The position numbers and the translations under genes were made by a program. A stretch of 64,000 nucleotides of DNA from Galerina marginata (taxonomy: Eukaryota > Basidiomycota > Agaricomycetes > Agaricales > Galerinaceae), in assembly GCA_023014335.1 (NCBI GenBank), contig JAECYW010000001.1, forward strand, positions 1,736,001-1,800,000, in the 5' to 3' direction. The notes beneath the pieces were generated by a model. It saw only the letters and a program-made list of their open reading frames with translations, did no database searches and was not told where the DNA came from. Positions 23,344 to 35,319 of this stretch are shown here, one piece after another; the stretch's first letter is position 1; the number at the start of each line of letters is the position of its first letter.

Positions 23344-26300
23344 ATGGCCTTCTCATGCTCGTCTCGAAGCATATCTCGTTCTCTTTTCCGCTCTTCCACC
23401 ATGTCTCTCAGTGCCACAGTCAACATCCCCCGTCTCAACAAGAAACTCACAGTACCTACTGGTCTCTTTATCAACAATGAATTCGTTGCTTCCGTAGATT
23501 CTCAAGAACTCATCCAGTATGTAAGTTCACATGTTCAAAAGATAAGATAAGCCTCACAATTCCCTAGTGCGACCAACCCAGCCACCGAAGAAGTCATTTG
23601 CTCTGTCGTCGCAGGTCAGAGCGTTACCCAGATTGAATACCCTCTTGACTCATCTGTCAACTTGTACTAGGATCCCCCAAAGACATCGATGCTGCCGTCA
23701 ATGCGGCTCGGCAGGCTTTTAAGACTACTTGGGGCAAAAATGTGACAGGATTTGAACGGTCCAGACTCATAAACAAGCTTGCAGACCTTATCGAACGTGA
23801 CGCGCAGGAACTTGCAGAGCTCGAGACTCTTAATAACGGTAAACCTATGAGAATTGCAAGGTAATACTAGAAACAAGTCTTGTGCAGATGATGCTCATAT
23901 TGTGCGTAGGGATTTTGATATCGGGGATAGTATCCAATGTCTACGCTATTATGCAGGTTGGGCAGATAAGATAATTGGCCAGGTTAGGCCTACTATCTTC
24001 ATGCCACGCAGTTCTTCATACCCTTCTTTTGGGGGGTGAGATAGACCCTTGAAGTAGACAACAAGGCAAAGCTTGCTTTTACACGACATGACCCCATTGG
24101 CGTATGTGGTCAGATGTAAGTCAACGAACCTGCGTTTTGGTACATATTGACAATGACTATGTAGCATTCCCTGGAACTATCCCATCAATATGTGGTCGGT
24201 CCTGTCCCTTGCATTTGACTTTACACTTCTTAAGACAGTCATTTACAGGGCTTGGAAAGTTGCACCTGCACTTGCAGTGGGATGCACTATCGTGATGAAA
24301 CCTTCGGAACTGACCCCACTAACTGCGCTTGTATGTTCCCGCAACTTGAATGCTTTCAATCGTTAGATAACTAATGATAGTACTCGGGCCTGATTTTAGA
24401 AACTCTCGGAGCTTGTCAAGGAAGCAGGGTATGCAGTGCGATGGTATTCTACGTGCTTTACTGAGCTTATTCCGCCAGGTTTCCTCCCGGCGTCGTCAAT
24501 ACAGTACCTTCACTCGGTCCCGTCGGGGGCGCAGCTTTGGCCGCCCACCTTGACGTTGATAAAGTCGCATTTACAGGTTCAACAATAACTGGCCGAAAAA
24601 TTATGGAAGCCGCTGCTAAGAGCAACCTAAAGAAGGTGGGAAACGTGTACTCCATTTTGGCTCACAAATAACCACGTACTGATCCTGGTTTGTCCCAACT
24701 ATAGGTATCCTTGGAACTTGGTGGGAAGTCGCCTCATCTTATATTCGAGTCAGCCGATCTGGAGCAAGGTGAGATGACCTCTTCGTCTCTTCTACCCTGA
24801 TGGATAGGCTTGACAATTATGGGCCAAAATGTTGCATAAATGACTTCCAACTCGACAAGCTAGCCACAGCTTGTCGAGAGCATATTCGCATGTGCAGGGC
24901 CGCTCACTCCCGCTTCCCGCAATGCGAACCCCACTATTGCCGTTGTTCTCGACTGTGGTCCTTTCATTTTCGCGTCTTTTGGGCTATGCGGAACCTAACT
25001 GTCCCTGCCACTTCGTCTTATAAAAAAAGCCATGGGGGGCTATTAACTTGCGCCCTTGAAGCCGCCGATGCCATTTACGGCACGTCCCTGTACTGGAGTG
25101 GGACAGGTTTTTGACCCATTCGAGGGTGTTTCATTCGTTTGATCTGCCTCATATATCTTGCGGAGGCGCGTCATATTGTAGGTTCTTTCGCATTTCTCAC
25201 CGATCACCTTCATTGTGGTGATTGATTCCATCCAATGGTACGCACGCCTACTCCATCCGCGTAAGCCGAACGAGCAATTGTCACATTCAGCGGAACTTGT
25301 GCGTTGTTGACAAGGAGAACATACACGTTACCTGGTCTTCGGGTTCCTGCCCAACGTTATATTCAATGCTTTACTTGATACGAGAACCGGGAGCTCGATA
25401 AACTTTTTCCTTTTGCAGTTAATGATCACCGCTTTCTTGAAATCGAGTTCGCTGATCCTTTTCTCTTTTGCCCTGCACAGCTGCCAATTGGGCTGCGCTT
25501 GGGATATGTTATAACTCAGGCCAGGATTGCACGGCGGGATCACGCGTATACGTCCAGGATACTATCTACGACAAATTTTTGGACATATTAGTCGCCAAAG
25601 TTAAATCTCAGGTTGTAGGAGACGGCTTAGACGAGAAAAGTGGGGGCGGCCCCGTGGTGCGCAACCCATGCGCCATGCTCCTACTTGGCTCTAATGTAGA
25701 CGCATTGCACGCAGGTTTCCAAGGGACAGTATGACCGGGTATGGGGATACATCGAGTCTGGAAAAAAAGAAGGGGCACAAGCTATCCTCGGGGGTGTTAA
25801 GCGGACGACTAAAGGCTACTATGTTGATCCGACCAGTGGGTTTCAATACGCATTTGTTTGGTTGGCGCAGCTATTCATCTCCCCCCCTTTTCCACTTTAG
25901 TCTTCACCGACATCAAATCTGATATGGCAATTGTAAATATTTTATTTTACGTTATGGAACGTGCACTGACGATATTCCAAAAATTTAGGTCAAAGAAGAG
26001 GTAATTCCTCTCTTTTCTCACATGTAAAGCGGGAATGCTGATGCATTTTAGATTTTCGGGCCCGTTCTTGCTGTCGGTGTTTTTAAGACCGAAGAAGAAG
26101 CGATATCTCTTGCAAACGACACCAACTACGGTCTCGGGGCTGGGTTGCATTCAAGTATGTTATCGGCTCTCGATGTTCCTTGGCCGTGACGCTCTGCAAA
26201 CAATTACTATGTTAACGTTTAATCAAATATAGATGATGCTAATCAATGCATGCGTGTTTCGTCCGCGTTGGAAGCCGGTACAGTAAGTCCCAAGGCCCTC

Positions 26301-26631
26301 TCTCGGCGGGCTTGCGTTAATGGGCCCTTGTCTGTAACAGGTATGGGTCAACCAATATAATATCTTGAACAACAACGTTCCATTCGGTGGCAAGAAGCAA
26401 TCCGGTATTGGTGGGTTTAGTTTCTTGCCAGGTTCTTGGTCCTTCTCGGGCTTCTACTCGCTCAGTCGCGCCACGGCAGGAGCAATCTTGGGTTTCATGT
26501 TTTCAAACCTAAGATCGAGATCTCATTGAGCATTTTCAGGTCGTGAACTTGGAAGTTATGCCCTTGAGGAATACACCTCTGTCAAGGCAGTTCACTGGAA
26601 TTTCGGGGAAAAACTCGAATGGCCGCTGTAA
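23344..26631 (+). CDS. NAD(P)-dependent aldehyde dehydrogenase
   Basis: Oxidises aldehydes to acids (ALDH1/ALDH2-like class). The start at 23344 gives a basic Ser-rich leader ([18 protein letters not shown]), possibly mitochondrial; the internal ATG at 23401 ([16 protein letters not shown]) would give a cytosolic form. Conserved blocks after splicing: [30 protein letters not shown], the catalytic Glu in SLELGGKSP, the catalytic Cys in [15 protein letters not shown], then [30 protein letters not shown] and the C-terminal [15 protein letters not shown]...EKLEWPL. About a dozen short introns; one, at 24769-25480, is 712 nt and splits the active-site exon ([10 protein letters not shown]), far longer than the rest. 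No frame break found. The gene lies just downstream of the hAT-like element. Confidence 0.92.
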
Positions 26632-27585
26632 AGAACGTGGACGAGGAATAAATGTAAATAAGATGATTACACAGTTCTTCGAATGGTATGAGGATCTATC
26701 GTTGTTGTTTGACACCTGCCGATACTATCAGCAGATATTTCAATTTCTTAGGACGCTGGGGATGGCGTTGTGAAATTGTTGTGTGAGAGTGTCCATGAAA
26801 AGAGCTCACACCGAGCTCCCCTAGAATACCACTGGCATTAAGTCGATCGCAGTGGATAATTGAAGCACCGTAATCCCGTCACCTCGGCTTATAGGTATTC
26901 CATTTAGATGGTGACCTATGGGAGATGGAGGATACGTAAGTTCATATACGATGCATGGCATGGAAAGTGTCGGAGATGCCCAATGTCACCATAGGCGTCC
27001 CTGTCACCTGAAGTGATCGAGATTGCAGTCTATTTTTCAAAAAATGTGCAAGTTCTCCGACCGTAAATCGACGTTCCTGATGCCATGTGAAAGGTGAAAC
27101 CTCACCAACAACATTGTTCTCCCCTGGGCAATGATACTACTCGGTACTTTAAGCTCATAAGCTGTGATTCGACAATCCCCTCGGTGACTAATGAATGTTT
27201 GACTTGAAATCATACGTAGAGTCTAGAGATTCAGAGTAAGTGAACGAGTTCTGATCCCGATCGCCTTCGGCAGCGAGGGTGAGAAGACAGTCTATTGCTT
27301 CTTTCAAAGACGTCAACATGATGAAAACGAATGGTGCTCTATAAAAATTACAAGGTTTCAGGGAATACAATATAGAAGTCCGGTGAGCCAAACGAAAGCG
27401 CGAAAGCAAGGACCAAAGCCATCTACATATAGCACGGATCTACGAAAGCGTCAATAACGAAATAAACCGGTCATTATTTGGGGGACCCAGATGACCCAGA
27501 CGACCCGTCGGCAAGTCGTGATGGGTAGTTCCTAATTAGCTGGGAGTCAGTCAGTCGTTCAGAGCGATGCAAAACGATGACGACC
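26632..27585 (+). other. Convergent intergenic spacer
   Basis: About 950 bp between the ALDH 3' end and the Zn2Cys6 gene 3' end. No reading frame with family features. It contains AT-rich and mixed sequence only; I see no clear repeat. Confidence 0.4.
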
Positions 27586-28311
27586 CTACTTGTCCATATT
27601 GGTCCTCGGATAAGATTGGTTGTAACCAGGATTACCTTGCCAGACTGCACCAGTTGAACCCTCGCCATATTGCATACCATATTGCATTGACTCGGCAGTG
27701 CGAGGGTCGCCAGCTTGACCAGATGGATAAGTCCCTTGAGCGAACTGGCCAAAATAATTGGACGACCATGCGCCTGGGTACGGGTACTGTGTGGCAGCAT
27801 GACCAGATGGTGCTTGTCCATTAGGAGCTTGAACCTGTGGTCCACCATAACTGTCATAGGGTACTCGCTCAGGTTGCTGATACGAATGCGAAAAATTCAC
27901 AGTAGCAGGACTGGGTCCTTCAGTACTCTGGGCCACTAAAAAAGCCGGGTCGGTGACCAGGCCCCCAGTCTGCGCAAGCCAGGGGCGGTTGGATGAGGGG
28001 TTGTGATAGAAGTTGTTCCCCGGGAAGCCAGCTGGTTGGGTGTCAGCTTGGAATGGTGTCGAGAACGGTTCGTGCGTCGGTGGATCGGAGCTAACAGGCA
28101 CGTAGACGCACTCCACATTGCTGTCAACGCAACGTTGGCACCTCCCGTCGGTGAAGCTGGCAGCCGGTCGGCACTAGACGCGTAAAAAAGTCAGAATCCG
28201 AATGGGAGGACATGGCTCGTTGCACACCTTCAACTTTTTCTGGCGGCAAATTATACATGCCATTTGAATTCGCTTGGGTTCTCTCGGCATAAGATTTGGG
28301 GATGGGGACAT
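27586..28311 (-). CDS. Small Zn2Cys6 fungal transcription factor
   Basis: Sequence-specific DNA-binding regulator; target genes unknown. The start at 28311 gives MSPSPNLMPREPKRIQ (an internal Met lies at 28290). The binuclear zinc cluster is complete only after removing an intron at about 28170-28230: CIICRQKKLK joined to CRPAASFTDGRCQRCVDSN and VEC, giving spacing C-x2-C-x6-C-x10-C-x2-C-x6-C. The rest (27586-28090) is a low-complexity region rich in Pro, Gln, Gly, Tyr and Ser, for example QYPYPGAWSSNYFGQFAQGT, a likely activation domain. There is no fungal_trans middle homology domain, and the protein is short for the class. The intron within the cluster between the Cys3 motif halves is a common position. 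Confidence 0.82.
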
Positions 28312-28797
28312 GGTTGGGGATGTTGGGCTGAGACACGACAAATGAGCAGTGAGCAGTGAAAGTCTCGGCTGCTGAGCTTTATACCAAAAGGATGGCTGCG
28401 TAACCTGGATTAAAAGCGTATTTGGGTAATATCTGAGGACAAAAAAAAGGAAGGGATCGAGATTTAGCAACATTAATTTTTGATTTGATGAAGCGCAAGG
28501 GGTGCGGTACGGTCGATGTAGATTGTTTAAGATTGTCAGGGTGAAAGCTTCCACGTTTAGCGCTGAATTAATCCTGGATACGAAGCGTCAAATCATGTCC
28601 CAGAAAATAAAATACCGGGTCCGTATCACGTCACGCTTTGAACTGGGAATCAGATGGATCGAGTTCCGTATATCTTGGAAGTGCGGAAGTCTGGAAACCC
28701 CCATCAACAGACGCGCAACTGAAAACAGACGCCTTTTTTGGTCACATCGCCGCTGGAACCGGGCATTGCTTAGGAAAACGCGCGACAGTTTCCAAGG
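28312..28797 (+). other. Intergenic, no gene seen
   Basis: About 490 bp upstream of the Zn2Cys6 gene. AT-rich promoter-like sequence; an open frame on the plus strand (28502-28825) lacks any family feature and is probably chance. Confidence 0.4.
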
Positions 28798-29115
28798 TCA
28801 AGCTCTTCCGGCCTTCCGAAGGTAGTCAATACGCAGAAAGAGGGATATGAAAGAAATAACACACTTGTTCAGGCAGTTGGATGAGCTACTGATGTGGACC
28901 GAGTTGATATATGCTCTATTGCGCAACTCAAAATGTTTGTGGATTGATCTCAACAGAGATCCTATTCGCTCAACAGAAAGAGTGAGGTTGTCAATCAAGT
29001 CGTTCGGTTGCCATTTCGAGGTATAAGTCCGAGTGAATGCGTCATGAGGGCGTTGGAGACAATAGAAAAACGCGGCAATAAGACTGCAAGATGCGAAATC
29101 CCAAAACAACTTCAT
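28798..29115 (-). CDS. Possible small secreted-type ORF, unsupported
   Basis: A 105-codon open frame starting MKLFWDFASCSLIAAFFYCL, which resembles a signal peptide, followed by polar sequence with SVERIGSLLRSIHKHFELRN. I know no homologue. It lies directly downstream of nothing else on this strand and close to the PRE8 3' end. It may be a chance frame. Confidence 0.22.
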   Translation of the reverse strand: MKLFWDFASCSLIAAFFYCLQRPHDAFTRTYTSKWQPNDLIDNLTLSVERIGSLLRSIHKHFELRNRAYINSVHISSSSNCLNKCVISFISLFLRIDYLRKAGRA

Positions 29116-29166
29116 CTATCCATGTTACACGGGTAAAAATATACGTACACAAACAGTTGACACCAA

Positions 29167-30168
29167 CTAGAGTGCCAGATAGTCGCGAACTTCCTCTTCA
29201 GACAACTTCCTGAATGTGGGCTTCGGCCGACCCGTTTCACCTCCAATTTTTCCCTCTTCCAGTTCTGCAACCGTCGGAACAGTCACTACGCCGATCTCGA
29301 TGGTCTTCTCCGTCATCTGTCCCTTCAAAACCTTCCTTGAGAGTCAACAGAGCCGTATGAATGGCATCTTCCAGGCTAATATCGTCATTATATCTAGTAG
29401 GATTGCAATGAGCAGGAACACGGGAGTCAGGAATGGACCATTAAAGCCACGATGTAGTGCAGTACGCACCGTTTTTCCAGGAAGGTCTTCGCGTTAATCA
29501 TATTTTTACCGATAGCGCTTGCTTTCCATGCCCAGAAAGAACCGGACGGATCAACTTGATAAAGGGTAGGCCCTCTATGATTGTCCCAACCGGCCACTAA
29601 TAATGATACGCCGTACGGCCTCACACCTCTAAGCTACATTTCAGCAAGTCATTCGCCAAAATTACAAGGGACAGGAACCCTTACCCTGATTGAGTTGCTT
29701 GTTGCATGACGGTCGCAATTTCTTGAGTAAGGACTCTTGTAGGGGGATATTCGCCATAAATCTTCCAGTAAGCCTGCGCACTCTTCCGTGCCTTTGTCAC
29801 GAGTATTCGGAAATCCGGACCCATCCCTGAGTACACGATGCCAATGTTGGGGCAGATTGTAGCCACTTTCTCAATCACGGAGTCGTCGATTAGAATAGAA
29901 GACGATTTCTTCTCAGTCGCAATCACAATCCCGTTCGTGGCTATTGAATTGTTTAGTATCCATGTATTAACTCACATCTATCAAAACACACCCTTTATCC
30001 CCAGACTAGTTGTACCCTGAGATACCGCAGCAAGAGCGTGTTCAATCTGCACCAGCTTCCCACTTGGGGAGAAGACTGTTAAGGAATAACTACAACCATT
30101 GATAAGATGACAACGTGGTGGTAGTTTCGAGATGTGTACCTGTATGCTCCGCCGTCAGCGCTGGCCAT
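29167..30168 (-). CDS. PRE8: 20S proteasome subunit alpha type 2
   Basis: Alpha-ring subunit of the 20S core particle; it gates and assembles the proteasome and has no catalytic Thr. The start at 30168 gives MASADGGAY, joined over an intron to [19 protein letters not shown], the alpha-subunit signature at the N-terminus. It continues [74 protein letters not shown] and [17 protein letters not shown]. The tail ([20 protein letters not shown]) ends [10 protein letters not shown] with TAG at 29167-29169. Four or five short introns (near 30100, 29940-29990, 29630-29680, 29390-29460). No lesion is seen and the length (about 255 residues) fits the family. Confidence 0.95.
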
Positions 30169-30415
30169 TGTTCAATTTGGATGGGTAGAGAATAGGTAGT
30201 TGGAAGAAAGATGGTAATGATTAATTGAACCTTGACTTCGACGCGCGTCTGGGTTGCGTGTGCTTTATTTGGCCATGTTTTCAACAACGCGCACTTGGAG
30301 ATTAGATAAGATCAAGACGAATGCATTCAATATATATATTTCCCGATACTTTCACATCTTTCCATTTACTACTACAGTCGCAAGAAACTTGACGACCTCT
30401 TAGTGCTCAAACAAA

Positions 30416-31402
30416 TTACTCGACCTTGAGAGGAGTAGTCCTCAAGTATGGCTGAAACAGCATGTCAGTGTCAACTTGTAAACATTTTCTTCAAAACATA
30501 CGAGGTGTTGGCGGAACTCCGGGAACAGAGTCTTCGCCTCGTCGTTTGTAACCGTCGGGTGCACAATTACATCTTCACCTTTCTTCCAGTTGACTGGAGT
30601 GGTCACACGATTCTTGTCACCAATTTGAAGAGCTATGTGGTGTACGTAAGACAGCGGTTAAAAATCAATCAGGCAACACTTTACAGTCGACAACGCTGCC
30701 AAAAGGATGAATTAAATATACTTTGCCCCGAGAAGAGAGAGACCCACCGAATGATCTCGTCAAAGTTACGTCCAGTTGAAGCTGGATAAGCGAGAGTAAG
30801 ACGGATGGTCTTCTTGGGGTCAATTACAAAGACTGTTCGGATCTGACATAATGAATACGTGGTAAAAACATGTTTCAGTATATTATGCTCACAGTGAAAG
30901 GGAGGCCTTTCGCATCACGGTTGGTCGCGTCTTGTTCGTCCAACATGTCGTACAAGGTGGAGATCTTTCTGTCGGGGTCGGCAATCTGGAAAAAAAAATT
31001 GCTAATTCAGTTTTCAGAAAGATTAATAGGATGCGATCGTCATACGATAGGAAATTGGACATCTGTGGGGCCAACTTGGCCTCCATACTCGTTGATGTCT
31101 TTCACCCACTTCTCGTGCTCGTCGAGGCCATTGGCAGAAATTCCAATAACCTTAACATTACGTTTTTCGAAGTCTTTAGCACGGCGGGCGACCTCACCAA
31201 GCTCGGTGGTGCAAACGGGAGTAAAATCTCCAGGATGAGAGAAAAGAATGGCCTATGATACGCAGCGTAAGACAAGATGTGTACAAGGCAAGATAAGATA
31301 ACATACCCAAGAGTTACCGATCCACTCGTGGAATTTGATGGGGCCAGTGGTGGTCTGCGCTTCAAAGTCGGGGGCGATGTTTCCGAGGCGGAGAGAAGGC
31401 AT
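30416..31402 (-). CDS. PRX1: 1-Cys peroxiredoxin (Prx6 type)
   Basis: Thiol peroxidase reducing peroxides, of the Prx6 class. The start at 31402 gives [20 protein letters not shown], followed by [10 protein letters not shown] and, after an intron, [20 protein letters not shown] with the peroxidatic Cys (the P-x3-T-x2-C motif is intact). Further blocks: [73 protein letters not shown] and [19 protein letters not shown]. It ends [13 protein letters not shown]. There is no second resolving Cys motif, which fits 1-Cys function. Introns are 50-70 nt. No mitochondrial leader is visible. The gene is tandem with SSU72 and PRE8 on the same strand. Confidence 0.93.
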
Positions 31403-31643
31403 AAGTGCGACTTGGATTGATGAAGTCTGGATGGGAGAGATGGGGTGTTGGTTCCCCGGATATTAATCACCTCTCTAAATAGATGATCGCGGGGATCGCG
31501 TCTTCGTTTCTCACGCTTACTAACTTTTGGCATTTCTTGCGCCTACATTGCGTGCTCAGCTTGTCCTCATTCGCATGTAACTCACAGTAAATATACATTC
31601 CAACTCTGTCACAAGGACATCACAGATACCAGAAAGGTGGTCC

Positions 31644-32727
31644 CTAGTAGAACGCCACTGCATGTAGCAGGCTGTGCGGATGATTTTCTTGCTGCACTTC
31701 CAGGATCTTGTCAATATTTTCATCGATATCATCCGCTCCTTCAATCTAGATTTATGCTGTCAGCTTGGCCCATTGACAAGGAGTTATGAGATCTACTCAC
31801 CGCTGCTGCCAGATCAACCATTGCCTTCCCAGCAATCAGGGCCTCTTCGTGGTTATCTTTGATTTCGATATTTATGATATGAACTGGCTTGTTGAACTCC
31901 CCTCCTCGCGTCAGTAGATCTATGCAAACGTCAGTTCCCGAATTTGAATTTCTTATTTCTAAAATTTACCGTCGCAGACAGCGTCAAAACATCGTTCTTC
32001 GCATGTTATCACGACATCAGCAATGGTTTTACTCTCCTGCCATCGTTCCGGGGCCAGCTTGATACTCCTGTTCCGATCCAACATCGGCAGTAAGCCGTTG
32101 GCTGTATATAAGCGAGTATCCTTGGCGCTCAGCTCTTCGAAGATGGCATTATACGGCGTTCCAAACGGGTATATGTTTGGTTTGTCTATTGAAGGACCAG
32201 GGAGCCTTACAGCCGAGCCTGTGCCATAAGATATTACACGATAACCTGCTTTGCTATTGGGATTCAAGAAATCAGTTGTAAGATTATTTCCAACCTTGCA
32301 ACACTTACGCCAAAACGTGATGACCTTCCATCGACCTGTTCTAAAAGAAACCGGCTTAGGAATGACATGCGATGAATGGAAACAGCGACAGTTACTTGCT
32401 TGGTTGCTGGCGCAAACAACACAGAACAACGGTCGGGATTTATAGGCAGGAGCAGGCGGAGGAGAACCCTAACGCTCCTGATGAGTCCGAAATTACTGAG
32501 GGTTGTGATAGTTGTGAGGTTGACGAATTCACGCTATTAGACGCGGTCGGTAGTGACTGAGTAAGTGGCTGTGAAGTTGATGGGACAACAACACCGTTTT
32601 CAGGCCATTGCTGCATCGTAGAGTCCAACTGAGAGTCATATGACGCAGGGGGAGTGGACGCCTGTGTGGGTTGAAGACGTGGATCGACTCGAGCAAGACG
32701 CGGATCGCGGGCTCTTCTAGGGTCCAT
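31644..32727 (-). CDS. SSU72: RNA polymerase II CTD phosphatase SSU72
   Basis: Protein phosphatase that removes phosphate from Ser5/Ser7 of the RNA polymerase II CTD and takes part in 3'-end processing. The start at 32727 gives a basic N-terminal extension ([19 protein letters not shown]) rich in Ser/Gln/Pro. The catalytic loop CASNQNRS (CX5R) is built by splicing across a GC...AG intron at 32341-32399. It continues [78 protein letters not shown] and, after further introns, [20 protein letters not shown], ending LLHAVAFY. One frame break is seen between SGALG and [17 protein letters not shown] (extra base near 32465). Length fits the family. Confidence 0.92.
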
Positions 32728-33299
32728 ATATCAAATAGCACTGTCAACAAACCTATGAGCCGATTGCCTAACGTTATGATACGCAAAACAGAGGAGGCCT
32801 CAGCAGTATCTCGAACATCGCAGTCTGCACCTTGACCCAAACAATATACGTTGATACAACGTTGATAGTTTGTGAGATGGGTCAATACAGCTTCCACTCT
32901 GAGTCATCACTGGCTTCAAAAGACTGGGTCCCAGTGCATTTACCTATGTTTGCAGAATTGAGGAGAGTTGATACTTGGTTGATTCGAGTCTGAAGGCAAG
33001 GCTGTTGTTTGGTCTTGCTTGCAAGCAGTTGATCTAACCAATCGGCCCGGCGAGCGCCTTCACATTTCAGGGCCAGGACGCCGACACCTCAATTCCTCTT
33101 CAACATTTTGTTATAACATTTACCTCGGTCGTTTCGAATGGTTTAGGGCCTCATTGTCAATACTACCACAATTACTCCTGAAATCTATCTTTGCCTATCT
33201 TTGGAGGTCGTAATATATCTTCCTCATGACCCAAACAGATTCACTTATGCTAACTCTGGGTCCTTCTACAGTTGGCTTACTGCAGACTTATATCATTCC
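32728..33299 (+). other. Intergenic, SSU72 promoter side
   Basis: About 570 bp upstream of SSU72. No gene supported; reading frames here (for example 32529-32897 minus) overlap the SSU72 5' end and are shadows. Confidence 0.4.
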
Positions 33300-33497
33300 A
33301 TGTCTTCAATACTCTCGGATGTAGACGTCAATGTTGTCCATGAAACTATATCTAAACACGAAGAAGCAGTCTTATCTCTCGACACAGAGATTGAAGGCTT
33401 GATGCGAGCCATTCGTCAACTCCAATACCAGAAGCAACAGCACTTGGAGGAAATTACACTAGGCGCAAAAGCACCTTTTGAGCAACGAAAAATGTGA
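33300..33497 (+). CDS. Truncated F-box-type protein N-terminus
   Basis: A 65-codon frame, MSSILSDVDVNVVHETISKH..., with a heptad-like helix (LDTEIEGLMRAIRQLQYQKQ) ending APFEQRKM. In Agaricomycete F-box proteins this kind of helix comes just before the LPPEI F-box motif. Here the frame stops instead, and I see no F-box in the following 500 bp, so I read it as a gene fragment. This is inference from the shape of the segment. Confidence 0.4.
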   Translation: MSSILSDVDVNVVHETISKHEEAVLSLDTEIEGLMRAIRQLQYQKQQHLEEITLGAKAPFEQRKM

Positions 33498-34340
33498 TTC
33501 TCAACCATTTAAAAATAATGACTTTATCGGGCCCCGAAGACCGTATAGGCATCCATAAATTGAAATTAAATTTGGGAGTACATTTTACCAGTGAAACTCT
33601 TGTATTAGGCAATTCAAATCAGTTGACCCGTGCAATGCGAGTCATATTATCTTATTCTGGAAAAATATGGGCCTAAATTTATTTTGACTTTTCAGGACCC
33701 GCCAAGTTTATCTGCGATATTGATTCCTTCTTCGTCCAAAATCTTTGCAGAATTTTGTTGATAGTATTTCCTGTTCCCGGAGGAAGAAAGCTCGGCATAA
33801 CTTCTTATTTTCTCATCCAAAATATTTAAGCTCTTTGTGGTTATTTCCAGGGACGGAATAGGCCATATCGAATTGACTCTTATTAGACAGAAAAGATTCA
33901 ATACCGAGAAAGCAATTCTAGTAGACCCAGAAGGCAATATTCCACTAAAATTGATTAAACTTCTTTCCAGAAGCGATATAAGTACACGAAAAATCGAAAA
34001 TTCTAGATTCTAAAAAAGAATTGGAAGGTACTGGCCATATACCCCGCGATTACTGTGTCTCTGCAGGACGGCTACGCGGTCAATGGTGCAGGTGGAGCCA
34101 GGCCGGTTAGGTGTTTGCGGGTTGGTGACTTGGTGTAAAGCGCCGCCGTCGTACAGCGCACTCAATTAGGTATAGATTTACAAAGAAGAGAGTAAAGATA
34201 TAAAAAAGCAATATAAGAACAGAGGTACTTGGCGCCAGGCGCGCGCGCTGGAATGTCGAGAGTTAAACATAAGAGGATCCGGAGAAGCAATCCAAAGGTT
34301 GAACTTACGGGGAAAGACTGGTTATATTAACTTATAATCA
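33498..34340 (+). other. Intergenic, fragmentary
   Basis: About 840 bp. A plus-strand run near 33830-33990 (ELTLIRQKRFNTEKAILVD) could be an eroded coding piece but has no start or family match. A GC-rich alternating stretch (ggcgccaggcgcgcgcgctgg, about 34231) lies near the end. I recognise nothing else. Confidence 0.4.
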
Positions 34341-35054
34341 TCACCAGGTGACGTTAAGTTGCCATTCGTCCGACAGACAGCAGGTATTAGAGATGCCGAT
34401 GAAGCGGGAATTTCCCATTAGCAGATCGACGCGTTTCATCCCGCCGTTCTTCTCCGCCCTGTACACTCTGGCGTCGCGGTGCCTTCTGTAGCGCCACTCG
34501 TACGCGCGTGTGGCGCGCTGTTGGCTCAGGCTATTCACAGAGCGGAGTGAGTTGAACTCCGCCTTTGTGATGTTCGTACGGAGGTACCGGTATACTGCAT
34601 TGAATACGTCTTCCACAGTAAGGTATGGACGATGTGACGCGTGGACCTTGATAATCCACGGGAGATAGGGCGAGATAATGGTGATTACGGACAGAGGCGG
34701 GTGGGTAGCTGGCTCGAGAAACATACGGCTTTGTATAGGGCGGTGGTCGCGCGTGATTGTCGATGGAGGGTCTAACAAATTCCAAGTGACGGAGGACATC
34801 TCTAGGTAACGATGTAGGTGAACACAGCCGGAGCTCCTGCTGATGGACGAGGTCGAGAAACCGTATGGCAAAGATCTGGGAAGGCCCCAGACAGGCTCGT
34901 TGCGATACGTGAAATTCCCGGTGGATCGCGCGACCGTTGGGCCAGAATACGATAGAGACGGGTGGTTGGCAGGTGGTGGTGAGTAGAATATATTTTGGTC
35001 AGTGAAACGGACGTGCTTGAAGTTGTGGTGGAGCATCTGAAACGGTCGTGCCAC
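34341..35054 (-). CDS. DUF6699-type basidiomycete protein
   Basis: An intronless 237-codon frame starting MARPFQMLHHNFKHVRFTDQ with a Pro/Ser-rich N-terminal half (about 100 residues) and a C-terminal domain with SSVTWNLLDPPSTI, FLEPATHPPLSVITIISP, LPWIIKVHASHRPYLTVEDV, NAVYRYLRTNITKAEFNSL, RVDLLMGNSRFIGIS and WQLNVTW. The spacing of the WDL-DPP, PWPI-VHAS, Y-TV-DV and DLL-G--F-G motifs agrees with what I remember of Pfam DUF6699, a large mushroom family of unknown function. A stop lies at 34341-34343. A short related remnant follows at 36013-36120. The exact family name is from memory. Confidence 0.65.
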   Translation of the reverse strand: MARPFQMLHHNFKHVRFTDQNIFYSPPPANHPSLSYSGPTVARSTGNFTYRNEPVWGLPRSLPYGFSTSSISRSSGCVHLHRYLEMSSVTWNLLDPPSTITRDHRPIQSRMFLEPATHPPLSVITIISPYLPWIIKVHASHRPYLTVEDVFNAVYRYLRTNITKAEFNSLRSVNSLSQQRATRAYEWRYRRHRDARVYRAEKNGGMKRVDLLMGNSRFIGISNTCCLSDEWQLNVTW

Positions 35055-35319
35055 TGCGTCGATGAGGTTTGTCAGGTAAGTGGTGGTTGCTTTGAAGTGG
35101 TGAAATTCTGCTCAGTTATTTCGAAGGCGCTTGATTAACAGACGGACCACACATTCTCAATCCGAGATCCTAAACCCAAACAGCTGGGCAATACTTTGAG
35201 TTCATCGTCTACTCGTTAGTAGTGACTCACCACTCTTCCCAAATGGGAAAATTGGGATCCAAAAGGGGTGGTTGTGGGAGAATATCAGACATTGGATTCT
35301 CGGTCAATGCCCTGTATAA

